A stretch of DNA of 64,000 nucleotides, taken from NCBI GenBank assembly GCA_022606425.2, contig JAHDVF020000136.1, positions 310,001 through 374,000 of the forward strand. Reading direction: 5' to 3'. This stretch comes from Lepidostoma basale. Lineage: Eukaryota; Arthropoda; Insecta; Trichoptera; Lepidostomatidae. A program made the translations under genes and the position numbers. Positions 1 to 10,900 of the stretch are shown here, in pieces (the stretch's first letter is position 1; each line of letters opens with the position of its first letter). The notes beneath the pieces were generated by a model that was not told the origin of the DNA, did no database searches, and was given only the letters and a program-made list of their open reading frames with translations.

Positions 1-278
1 TAGATTTTTAGATTTAAAACACGTCTTAATGCGCCCTTAAGGTGATTACATCACAAAAATGGCGCTTTAAAAGTTAGCATATTATTATTATTATTTAATG
101 AAAAACATTAAATTTGTTTCTTGAAATCAATTAACGCATCCTATTCAATACAAAGAAGAAAAAAAAAGATCTTGTCAGCCAACTCTCTTGGAACTCTCTA
201 TTTTGTAATAACCGATAATGAAATTAAAATAAAATAAATGTATTGGTTTTTCTGTTCTCATTGTTTTTGTTTCATTAG

Positions 279-491
279 TGAATATGGCGAACGCTGGCAT
301 AATGCAGGTCGCCTTCTGAACAAGCAGAATGTGTTTGATGACTTCCAAGCCGCTGCAGAGTACCTGATTGACACGGGCTACACACGACCCCGCCTGCTCA
401 CCATCCAGGGTGGCTCCAATGGGGGACTGTTAGTGGCCGCCTGCATCAATCAGAAACCCCATCTCTTTGGGGCTGCTATTGCACAAGTCGG
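279..491 (+). CDS. PREP: PREP exon with catalytic Ser
   Basis: Acceptor ttcattag at 278, donor GG|gtgagt at 491. Starts with the last base of a glycine codon (GGT) and ends after two bases of one. Encodes [10 protein letters not shown] through GGSNGG to AQVG. Confidence 0.93.
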
Positions 492-2054
492 GTGAGTTAA
501 AATTTAAACAATTTAAAACCCATTTTGAAAAATAATTATCATCAGATGGATGTTTTCTTACATAAAATATATTTAAATTCAGGGTTATGGATATGCTGAG
601 ATTCCACAAGTTTACAATTGGCCATGCTTGGGTGTCGGATTATGGTAGTTCTGATACAGAAAAAGACTTCAACAATCTTATTAAGTACTCTCCGCTCCAT
701 AATATAAAAAACCTCAAAGAAACAGGTGAGTTTGATTTGAAGCAAATATCATTTTAATGGAAAACAAAATATCACAAGTGTTCATTTTTTATTGTCTATG
801 GAAAGGTTAATGTGTCATTCTATATTTAAATACTGTAATCACAGAGATTATATTAACAAACGTATCCTACTTTATTCATCTATTATATTTTAGGCTCTGG
901 AATTTTGAAAGTAAATGAATTTGTTATACCATTACTACAATTGTAATTAATTATTTTTCTGGTATTGATTTCAGACACGGAATTAAGTTTTAATACATAG
1001 CATTCATTCATATTTTTGAATACTGTTATTTCATGCCTAAAATTTTTAATCATACACATCTTTTATGTATTTCTTTTATGAAATCTAACAATGGCCGTCT
1101 GATAAATTATCAATTTATTACATTACAGATAGTGAACAATACCCGGCAACTTTGGTACTGACAGCGGACCACGATGACCGTGTAGTGCCCCTCCACTCCC
1201 TGAAGTATATAGCCCAGCTTCAGCATTCTGCCACGGGGGCCGAAAAACAAACAAACCCCCTCCTGGCTAGGGTAGACACCAAAGCAGGGCATGGCAGCGG
1301 AAAACCTACTGCTAAAATAGTAAACCAATTTTTATTATTATCTCTTTTTCTACTACTGTTTTGCCTTAGTATTCATTCAAACCAATGTATAAATTTATTA
1401 AAAAGTGCCAATCGGTTATATTAGGTCCTTACATATGAAATTGGCGTTTTGCCGTACTGGCAACTTTGATCTCAAATATCTTCTCTTTGGTTAGGAATTC
1501 CAAATTCAAATTTATACAGCTATTTACTCAAGTATTTGTGTTTCGAAAATTATAATTCATTTGTTTTTTTTCTTTGCGTCACTCAGTTTACAAAATGGAA
1601 AACTTGAATTTTTTTACACTGAAAGCGGTCATCCAAAATATGTTTGCTTAAAAAAGAAATATGATTTACCTACTGCGATTTTTGAGTAAATCACCTTATG
1701 GGTGCTTATCCCCTTTCAAAATCCTTTGTGATAAATTTTAATCCTTTATTTTTTAATTTAAAAATAAAAACAATACATATTATTATGTCTTGATCTTATA
1801 ACTAATTACCTTCTTTTTTAATTTTTATGGGCTTCAAAATAATGCCGTTTTTTTATATAATCCATTCCATTTCTTAATATTTTAATATTATACTTTACCA
1901 TAAGTTTGATGTTATTGGTGAATTTATACTTAACTATTTATGTAACGAATCTTTTTGGTGTGGTATTAATTTTTTTTTCTTGTTCCAGATTGAAGAACAC
2001 ACAGATATTTTGTGCTTTGTGGCCCAGTCACTGGGAATCAACTTCATAAAATAA
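279..2054 (+). CDS. PREP: Prolyl endopeptidase (prolyl oligopeptidase, S9A), 3' part of gene
   Basis: Cytosolic serine peptidase that cuts short peptides after proline. Only the C-terminal part of the alpha/beta-hydrolase domain is here; the propeller and start lie upstream of the window. Four exons join in phase: 279-491, 583-725, 1129-1319, 1989-2054, all with GT-AG borders. The nucleophile elbow GGSNGGLL is in the first exon, the acid in [14 protein letters not shown] and the histidine in [14 protein letters not shown] in the third, so the triad is complete. The pieces [19 protein letters not shown] and IKYSPLHN match the family in the expected order. Stop TAA at 2052; AATAAA-type signals follow near 2210. 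The identification is secure; only the 5' extent is unknown. Confidence 0.95.
583..725 (+). CDS. PREP: PREP exon ([15 protein letters not shown] segment)
   Basis: Acceptor aaattcag at 582, donor ACAG|gtgagt at 725. Encodes [10 protein letters not shown] to NIKNLKETG, the strand-loop after the nucleophile elbow. Confidence 0.92.
1129..1319 (+). CDS. PREP: PREP exon with catalytic Asp and His
   Basis: Acceptor cattacag at 1128, donor ATA|gtaaac at 1319. Encodes [18 protein letters not shown] and KAGHGSGKP. Reading past the donor meets an in-frame stop only later, so the long open frame there is read-through of intron. Confidence 0.93.
1989..2054 (+). CDS. PREP: PREP terminal exon
   Basis: Acceptor tgttccag at 1988; encodes [21 protein letters not shown] then TAA. 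This matches the C-terminal helix of the family. Confidence 0.9.
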   Translation: MEEHTDILCFVAQSLGINFIK

Positions 2055-2235
2055 GACTGCTAGCATTCCTGTCGCTGCCCAGTGGTCAAAGTACAAGCTA
2101 TACCTTAATTTAATCATTTTTTATATAATTGTTGTGTACGTATTGAATGAACAAACATTTCTTACTTGTTTGATTAAGTCAATTTATTGCCATATTAATA
2201 CCCATTTACTAATAAATAAATGTAAATTTTAAAGG

Positions 2236-2480
2236 TTGGTTTTATTATCTTCTTCTAATAGTGCAATATCAGGTCCCCTGACGTTGGCAATTTCTTTCTC
2301 GTCAGTGATTTCCCGGGAAGTGTTACTCAAGTGGTTTCCTGTTGCTTTCTACGAGGATTTTCTAAAGGACCATATGCCATACGCCCTTTCCCTATCTGCT
2401 AAAACCCTGATGGTAAAGTCAGTGATTGATCACATTGCCCAGGACTCAGGATCACGAGAGCCACTCTAGGACACCAGGGT
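2236..2480 (+). repeat. Dispersed repeat fragment, family shared with 27345-27620
   Basis: The stretch has the same order of short blocks as 27345-27620: ttcttcttct, a caggtc-ccctgacgttg / caggtctccctaacgttg block, a ccctttccctatctgct-like block, cacattgcccagg. It is a diverged transposon remnant; the 77-codon open frame here is probably not a gene. Confidence 0.5.
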
Positions 2481-3830
2481 ATTGTACTTACTCAAAGTTT
2501 TTCTGTTGTCATGCAAGGTGGCGCTTCACTACAATTTATATGTACATACATTCCAGCAGGGTAAATCTCATCAAATTGTATTTGAGATACCTACAAATAG
2601 TGCAGTTGAATTTTTTAAACAAACACCAGAATATTTTTGTGTAAGAAATGAACAATTTTATTTAATATATTTATTTTTAAAAAAAATACAAATAGCTGCT
2701 GAGCAGTTTTATTTAGACAAAAAATATTTTGTATTTACAAATATAAGTTGGCACAGATAAAAAAATAATACTCTCCGATTCGTTATAAAGTGAGGGTGTT
2801 GAATATTAGATCAAACAAGATAATTAAAAAAATTGGCTTTTGAATCGAGATATACTATTGATATACCAAGAACAATTGGAGGAACATTACCACTTTTAAC
2901 AGAATCACATATTTTTGAATTCTCATTTTTAATTCTTTAGCATACAATAAAATTTGAATTATCCATTGAAACATTAACAAATGACATGTTTTTAACTTGA
3001 GACTGATTATCACTCAATTTTAGTTATCTGTTTACAAATGTGTGTTCCAAAAAACAAAAATATAATATAAACAAAGACTGCAGACCCAAAAAGTTTTATG
3101 ACACACAATCATTATCGAACTTCAAAGCACATCATCAGCTGATCAAATGTAGTATAGTCCATTTCTATAACTATCTACGTCATGCTTGTATACTGGGGAA
3201 TAGATCGAGTCAGAAGTCACTGGTTACATACAATTGTGAAATTATTTATTTATTTTTTTGAAAATAGATAGAGAAATGTTGGATCTACATGAGTTTAAAA
3301 AAAACCTTCCAAATATATTCCCGAAGATGTCAGATAAGTGATACGCAATTAATGTGTTGAAATATTCTGAAATAGCTTTGTAACTTATTCTCTATTATCT
3401 TAATTCTAACAAAATAATTATTATAATTTGATTTACAGTTGACTACATTTATTTTATGAAGAAAAATAAAATCTTGTTTCCTTTTCATCATAAAATAATT
3501 GAAATTAAATAATATCAAAATAAAATATTGTAAATGTTAAACTAAACAACCACAAAAAAACAATTGAGATTCTTTCTCAAGTTTTAAGTAACAAACGCTT
3601 CCTCTATCCTATGTATTCTAATAATGGAATGTAGAACCTACAGACAAGGTCCTGAAAACAGCCCTGTGAACAGGAAACAACATTTTTCACTTTCACAACA
3701 GAAATCAAGTCACCCAGAAGTTGGAGACTACAATTATCTACAAAATGTCAGTCTAAGAGGATACGAGACCCAAATATACCCAAGATCCCAGCAAATAAAC
3801 AGAAACCATATTTAATTTGCTTTATATATG
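2481..3830. other. AT-rich intergenic stretch
   Basis: About 1.3 kb between PREP and the LINE relic. Several short open frames, none with recognisable content; I see no gene, ribozyme or clear repeat. Confidence 0.5.
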
Positions 3831-3849
3831 GTATAACAAAGAATGGTTA

Positions 3850-4290
3850 AATGCTAAACACGGTCTGTTCTACTATATGGCTGTGAAACTCGGACTCTGA
3901 AAGTGAATGTAAGGTTGGAGACGTTTGTAATGTGGATATACCGCAGAATGCTCTGTATACTGTGGACCGATAAGGTCGGTAATGCCGACATACTACAGAG
4001 AGCTGGAGCCGACAGAGATCTGTTATTGAGTGTGAAGGTTAGAAAGGTTTCATATTTGGGTCACGTCCTAAAGGGAGAAAAATACCATCTTCACTTAATA
4101 ATCATGGCCTCTTGGCGGGACCTTAGAGGGACTTTGAGAAGTTGGGAGAATGCAGTTGTCCTGGCTGCATAAGGGTTTGAACAGGTATGAGGATAGTTGA
4201 GGACCTGTTCCAAGTAGCGCAAGAAAGATAGATGTTTTTGCTGCGTACTAGCTAACAACGGGGGGACCTGACACGGCACCAGAAGAAGAA
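3850..4290 (+). mobile_element. Non-LTR retrotransposon 3' end (endonuclease-RT tail), decayed
   Basis: The translated frames contain MWIYRRMLCILWTDKVGNAD, then VRKVSYLGHVLKGEKYHL, the tail of insect endonuclease/reverse-transcriptase LINEs (RRML.I.WTD, YLGHV.R..KY). It is broken by stops and frame changes and ends in a gaagaagaaaa-type tail. Dead copy. Confidence 0.7.
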
Positions 4291-4631
4291 AATGGTATAG
4301 ATTTTATGATTTTAATGTCAGCACCTAGAGTTAACTTCATTAAAAATGTTCATATACAAAATTTAAAAACAAGAAAAATATATATTTTTTTTATAAATTA
4401 AATTGAAAAATGTCAAATAATAAAATGACCTTAACAGAATATGATAAAATTCAGATCGGCTAGCACAAAAATCAACATACACAGAGAAAATGATATCCCA
4501 CATATGATTAAATGAGGTTTTTCTTTTACAGAAAATTATACAGAGGTATAAGTGTTAAAGTGTTGCAAATTGAACTCCTTTTATTAAATCAAATAAATTC
4601 TATAACCATCATTTAAAGACTTAATGTTTTC

Positions 4632-4886
4632 CTATTTCAATGTGTAAGTTCTGACGGCTGGTTTCTTGATACAAAGTGAAACATCTCCCGAAGTCATTGC
4701 GAGGTTGGCAAAACTTTCATTTACATTGGTTACTCTGGGGAGCCCATTGCCCTGGCAGTTTTGTTCTCGCAGTGGAGCCACTCTTTCTCTCCGCTCGTGC
4801 TTGATGACAATCGGCTTAGGAAGACTCTCGGCCATTATTCCAACTTTGAAGTTTTTGGGAAGCCTTTGCTGTGGAGGTGTTTCAAT
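4632..4886 (-). CDS. Unrecognised S/T-P-rich gene, terminal exon
   Basis: 85 codons including stop: IETPPQQRLPKNFKVGIMAE to KKPAVRTYTLK. Acceptor with a long T run on the minus strand at 4887-4897. Phase 0 with the previous exon. Confidence 0.75.
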   Translation of the reverse strand: METPPQQRLPKNFKVGIMAESLPKPIVIKHERRERVAPLREQNCQGNGLPRVTNVNESFANLAMTSGDVSLCIKKPAVRTYTLK

Positions 4887-6854
4887 CTAAAAAAAAACAT
4901 TTTAATTACATAAAATAGTAACCAAAGTTACCCCGCTTAGAATGAATCCTTTTTTTTATTTTCTAAATTAATTTGAGATGTTTATTTATGGTACAATAGA
5001 ATATGAGGTTGCTTGAATTAATTTGAGTATATGCGTTAAAAAAAAAAAACAATTCCCGCATCAAAATTTTCTTGGGAAATTGAAAAAAAAAAGTACTCTG
5101 CAATGAGACATAATCATTTCAAAACATCACTTTTAACTCCATTTATATATGATACCAGATAAACAATTATGTTTTATAATTATTAAGACAAGTGCCCAAA
5201 CTTTACATTCAATGTCGATGAAACTTTAGAAAACTATAAATTTAATAAAACATTAAATATTTGAAGTTGCTTATACATTTTGCTTTAAATAAAATTATTA
5301 CACTCATATTAATTAGAAAATTCATTTTGATAATTATTTTACAAATACAATTCTTAAATAAAGAAACAACAAAATTGATCTTACCAATTTCGTAATTTTT
5401 GAAGACGCATAAGCCTTTTCTTGTAGCGGTTTAGACTCCTTATCTTTGGAGCCTTTAGCCGCCTCCTCCCGGGATGCTGCCCTCTGAGCTTGTTTCTCCC
5501 ACAGATTTATTCCCGGACTAACATTTTTAATTTTTGGTACTACCGGACTGTTCTTGATGTAGTACTGGACTGGACTCAGGATGTTATCAAACTTAGACGG
5601 GGTAAGCTTGGAGGCCGATTTCGTGGGAGTAAGTTTGGATGGTGTCAGTTTGGAAGGAGTCAACTTGGATGGAGTCAACGTGGATGGAGTCAGCCTGGAA
5701 GAAGTGACTTTAGCAGACTGAACTCGCGGCGGATAGAAGAAACTTCTTCCTGTCGCTGTTTTGTTTGGTTGTTTAAACGGAGAAAAGTTTTTGATAGAAT
5801 TAGGAGGCGGTACAAATCGCGGAGAGCGGAGTTTAATTTTATTTTCTTTATTATTTTTCGTTGTGGTGCTGGTTGCTACCGGTGGTGGCGATATGGATGT
5901 TGTAGAACTTGATTTTTTTTTTATTTCTGTGTGCTTATTTGCTTTAGAATCCATATAGTTCATTCCGTACTTCATCAGATGTTCAATTTCTTCAAGAGTA
6001 TCATTAAAGTGCAAGGATTCACCGCCCGTAGAGTCGAGAGATATACGTGGCAAACAGTTAGCTGGCGGAGACCTGCGGGAGCAGCTATCAACAGATTCCT
6101 CTTCCTCCTCTTCTAGAGTTTTAAAACAAATATTAGTTCTATCTAACAAATGTTTTTCCACTGTGTTGGAATCACAGCTTTCACAAGTCTCATATTTATC
6201 ATCTGAAACAGTAGTTCCCGAGATGTCAACGTCCTTGAATTTTGATGTATCGACTTGTTCTCCAGGTATGAATTGTGTTTTTACTGGACTGAAAACTATT
6301 AAATTACTTTCATTCAGATATTCAATACGTTTATTCTTTGCGGGTGTGCCACCTCGGTTAACAGGACTCATGAGGAGTTGTTCCATTCGGACAAAGCTCT
6401 CATCAGAAACGTGCTTCCAGTTGGGTTCTGGCTCCAGGACAGTAAAGTCTATGTTTCTGTATTTGTTAGGTGCGGGAGAAGAATCACAGGAAGCAACAAG
6501 TGGCACCGCCTCGTCTTCAAGGAGGGGCTCATCGTGCACACGACCCACGATGCTCATCCACCGGTCAGATATTGAGCTGTCCGGGCTGCTATTTTCCTTG
6601 GCACTTTTGTAATCTTCTGTGAGCAAGGAACGTTCATTATCGATGATAACTGTGTTGGCGTTGGATTCCCAATCGTACATTTCGATGGCTTGATTTTTCT
6701 CAAAAATGGTTGGTTCAGAGTTCACTTTTGAGAGTTTAAGGGCATTCCTTTCCAAATATTTTTCCCAATTGAATCTAAAAATTGATAGCAGAAAATTATT
6801 TATTATATGAGAAAATATTCGCAAGCTGCCAGATACGACTATTGACTCAAACAT
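4632..6854 (-). CDS. Unrecognised Ser/Thr-Pro-rich protein, two exons seen
   Basis: Two coding exons, 6774(or 6854)-5385 and 4886-4632, joined in phase 0 by a 498-bp intron (donor TTG|gtaagatc, acceptor ttttttag|ATTGAA), stop at 4632. About 550-575 residues. The protein is hydrophilic, acidic in the first half and basic in the second, with many SP/TP sites. A run of LTPSKLTP repeats lies just before SPVQYYIKNSPVVPKIKN, and KEKQAQRAASREEAAKGS-like charged sequence follows. The C-terminal exon has PKPIVIKHERRERVAPLREQ. The opening FNWEKYLERNALKL vaguely resembles the start of MBT repeats, but the rest does not follow. SP/TP density suggests a CDK-regulated nuclear or mitotic factor; that is inference only. 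The 5' end is unsure: the first ATG in frame is at 6854, but a good acceptor (tatcaatttttag) at 6775 suggests that exon may begin at 6774. Confidence 0.75.
5385..6774 (-). CDS. Unrecognised S/T-P-rich gene, large exon
   Basis: An uninterrupted 463-codon frame between a candidate acceptor at 6775 and donor gtaagatc at 5384. Upstream of 6775 the frame stays open to 6893 without an ATG earlier than 6854, so an upstream exon is possible. Includes the acidic ETLEEEEEESVDS stretch and the LTPSK repeats (about 5600-5690). Confidence 0.78.
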
Positions 6855-6893
6855 TTGAACGAGCCTATTGCCATCAAAAATATTTTGCGTCAC

Positions 6894-7924
6894 AAGTTAA
6901 AAGTTCAGTCCAAAAGTGTACAGTCTACTAGCACTACTAAAAAACATAAATCGATAAATACATTGAAAAATCCTGTAATGAAACACTTCTTTTAAAATTT
7001 GATTTGCATATCGTTCTTAAAAAAACTGTATCAAAACAAATTTTATCACACATTTGAATGAATTTAAGTTGCAGCTATAAGAACAATGCACATGCCTAGT
7101 ACCGCTTTATCAAATTGCAGATTTTCGAACAGTGAATAACAAAATCAGCAGATTAACCAAATAAACGACAACTGGGTGGCGCTAACGTCAAACTTATTTT
7201 AAAAATTTAAATCGACCGTTGGTTCACCAAAGACAAAAAACGTGTAAGTGGTAAATAAGTACTCACAAAAAAGTTACAACCTTACAACGGGCAACACTCG
7301 TGTAAGTTAAAAGTTTTGCGCAATTTTGATTTGTAATTTTTTTTGTTCTAATATAAATATCACAAAACCCTTTCAAGTAATTCAAAGGTTGAATATTAAA
7401 ATGAAACAGAATTTGGTTATTTCACATACTTAGGGTGAAATTTTAAATCAAAATGTAAATAACGCTACCAAACTATTTATAAAGAACTTTGAAGAAAAAA
7501 AAATCAATTTCTAATACTAAACGTCAAACTAATGTCAAAGTGAACCAACGTCATATTTATGTTTTTTCAGACTCCGTTTATAATAATGAAATAATATCTT
7601 GTAATGTGTAGTAAACATTTTGCTTCATTCATGATTTTTATTTCTTTTAAATTTTTGATACATTTTTCCTTCGTATTATACATACATAAAATAAATAATC
7701 ATAGAAATCGACATACATATTGTTATCTACAAAACTACTAGGTACTACATTATTTTATCTCGAAAAACATTATTATCTTTGTTGTCACAAGTTAAGTTGT
7801 ATTTACCGTCAGCCGACATTTGCAACAAAATTTTACGGCAGCAGAATCTTTCTGTCAATTATTCAGTTGCTAGTTGGAAGTGAGAAACAAGTTTCGCTCC
7901 TAACAAGTTCTCTAATATTTCAAA
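6894..7924. promoter_or_regulatory. Divergent intergenic region between the minus-strand gene and HMGCL
   Basis: One kilobase separates two genes that point away from each other, so it probably holds both promoters. A TCAGTT initiator-like site lies at 7863, 60 bases before the HMGCL ATG. No TATA box stands out against the AT-rich background. Confidence 0.4.
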
Positions 7925-7984
7925 ATGAATAGTCTCCGTTCTCGTATTCAGTCTGTGCCAATATTCACAAGTGCTCGCCAATAT
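7925..7984 (+). CDS. HMGCL: HMGCL exon 1 (targeting peptide)
   Basis: ATG in context aaaATGAAT; 20 codons to TAT|gtaagt. Arg-rich N-terminus without acidic residues. First ATG after the initiator-like site at 7863. Confidence 0.85.
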
Positions 7985-10900
7985 GTAAGTTTTTTTACAT
8001 GTTAAAGTATTACATCAATAAACGTTTACAAATTTGCATTTTTATTTAAAAATCATATTTTATCCATATAACTGTACACCCTAACCTATAAAAAACAATA
8101 CATGTGAATATTTAGAAACTTTTTGTTGAAAGGGACTATAAATTTAATAATAAAGGCACTTCTCTACAGGCTAAGAGGAGGCAGTTTGTTAAAATTATTG
8201 AAGTTGGCCCACGGGACGGTTTACAAAATGAGACAAAAGTGGTGCCCACAAATGTGAAAATAGAGTTTATCAATAAACTAACCGAGTGCGGGTTTTCTTC
8301 CGTAGAAGCCACAAGGTAAAATACTTATTTTAATAAAAACTTCTTATGTCTTATGTTTCAAAAGGAAAGATTTTCTATAAGTGTGAATGTAGGTAGAAAA
8401 TAGTTATGAAAAAAGTACAATTCATGCAGTTATACATTAGGTACTCTAAAACTTTCCTTCGATCAAAGATACATAATCTTTAAAACTTTTCAAATATTGA
8501 ACTCCATTTTTTAATGATATTTGCAATGTTTGTATTTTATCTGTACTGTGAATTCCAATATTTATTGGATTTTAATAATTATGTCAATCAGAAAAACATT
8601 GCCTGGATACCCAAGTAGTATTATTTTTTAATAAATAAAATTTATTTTCAGTTTTGTGAGTCCTAAATGGGTCCCTCAAATGGCTGATAATATGGAGGTT
8701 ATGAAAGGAATCACAAGAAGTCCACAGACCTCCTACCCTGTGCTGGTCCCTAATATGAAAGGATTGGAGGCTGCTGTACGTTTATTAATAATATATAAAT
8801 CGAATGTTGTAGACTTGCGCAAGATATTTCTATTTATAATGTTATAATTGAAAAAGAGCATTATGTTTTAAATGATTTTTATTTTGTTATTTTATTTTAT
8901 ATCATTGTATTTTATATGATTTGTTTTAGATTTATTTTGTGGATGTTGGACGATCGAAGTATGCGCCGGAGATGCCTATTGGTGGCGATGAGGTTCGCAA
9001 CCCATCACACCGCGTCTCTCGCGGGGGGGGGGGGGAAGAGATGGATGGAGTGTCGCATCAGTTAAAGTGTGGCAGTCCATTCTTTCTGCCTACCCTTTCG
9101 GAGAGATGGCGTGATGGTTAGTTAGTTATGTTATAATTGTGTAGTTAACTCTACATTTTGCACATACATAATGGCATCACCAAAGTAGAATAAAGTAAAG
9201 AAAAAATGCCTAAATGGGAAATAATAATGTATTTATTGTTTCTTGAATAAGATGTTAAACTCCATATTAAGAAATTAATACGAATGAAAACGTCTGTTGT
9301 CTAGAAGTTTTACTATAATTTATGGGAGTGACATGTTTTGCCTTTCTAAGGCATTATCAACATTCATTCCCTTGAATTAAAATAAAACTTCTAGAAAACA
9401 GTTGTTTTAATTTGTATTAAATAAATAATAATGTAAGCAAACTGTGGTGTTAACCGCACTCCAATCGCTTATAACAATAACAAACCATTAAGGCCATTTC
9501 TCCGGAAGGTTAGGCAGAGAGAATGGACTGCTACACTAATCAATTGTGAAATACCTCTCCAGCTTCCCCCACATTCATGTTGATTCTTCCGCCTTCTAAC
9601 ATGGCCAAACTTTAAAATTTGATTAGTCTGCCTTGCATACCTCATACATTCTCAACACCATGACTTTCAGTTCATCTGCTCTATCTGCAACAAGAACTGC
9701 ATTGTCAGAGTAAAGCAGACAACTTATAAAATCACTCAGCAGATTTACATTCACTCATCTTAGCACCAGCATTTATTCCTTTCAGTTCTTTCATACACTT
9801 GTCCAACACCAATCACCAATGGTTCATTAATATATTTTCATATTGTTTAGTATAATATATTTTCCTAATAGGAAAATAATTCTAATAAATTAATCTGTTT
9901 ATTAAGCTGGAAGTTGGCGCCCGAGAAATTGCCATCTTTGGATCAGCAAGTGAAGCATTTTCAAAGAAGAATGTGAACTGTTCAGTTTCTGAATCCATTG
10001 CACGCTTCCGAGAAGTCACCCAAGAAGCGAGAGACAGGAATATTAAAGTGCGTGGGTATGTGTCCTGCGTAGTTGGCTGTCCCTACGAAGGGGTCATCAA
10101 GCCTTGCAAAGTTGCACAGGTAAAATGTTAATGATAACTAAAAAAATCTAATCGTAAGTAGATTTTTTCTTTAAGTGTTTTTAGAATAAGTTATATTTTC
10201 CGTTATGTTTCTGAATTGTCACACATTTCCTTCTTTTTTATTTCTTCATATTCATATTTTTCATAGTTTGTATGTTACATATCAAAGCTTTTTTTTTATT
10301 TTTATATAATCGATAAAATGTGTAGTTTGTAAAGATTAATTATAAACTAATAACCTGTGAAATATTCACAGGTTGCAAAGTAAAGATTTTCTTCTTCAAT
10401 GGCCCTACAGCCCAAATCGAGCTTTAGCCTCCAGTATTCTTCGCCTCCAACTCCTCCTGTCCTCCGCTTCGACCCTCCAATCTGACACTCTTTATCTGAC
10501 AATCTGACTCCTACAAAGATTTTCTACCCTTTAAAAACTTGTTTCACTGTACAATCGTAATTAGTGATAAATATTTAATTTTAATTTTAATAAAAAAATT
10601 TACACACATTAAAATTTCAAAATTAATATTATCAAATTGTTCTCCTTTTGTTTTCTACACTTCTGTCATACAATAATCAGAACATAATTCAAAGAACTAT
10701 TCCTCTCTCGCTCTCTTGTATTCAAAATATTCTCATACTCTGTCTTGAAGAAATCTGGGTTTTCGTCTATTTAAATTATGATATTGTTACATTTAATTGT
10801 AAACAATTAAAATTCTAAATTATCAGTTATTTGGTAACTTTTATTAATTGCAGAATTAAAAATAATTAAATGATAAAAAAAATTAAATGCGTTATTTTAT

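Noticed and set aside
5490..6612. Plus-strand frames of 140 and 149 codons
   Set aside because: Antisense shadows of the minus-strand SP/TP-rich gene; no splice or family support.
9023..9035. Run of about 13 G as a possible G-quadruplex
   Set aside because: A single homopolymer run in a dead retroelement; possibly a sequencing artefact.
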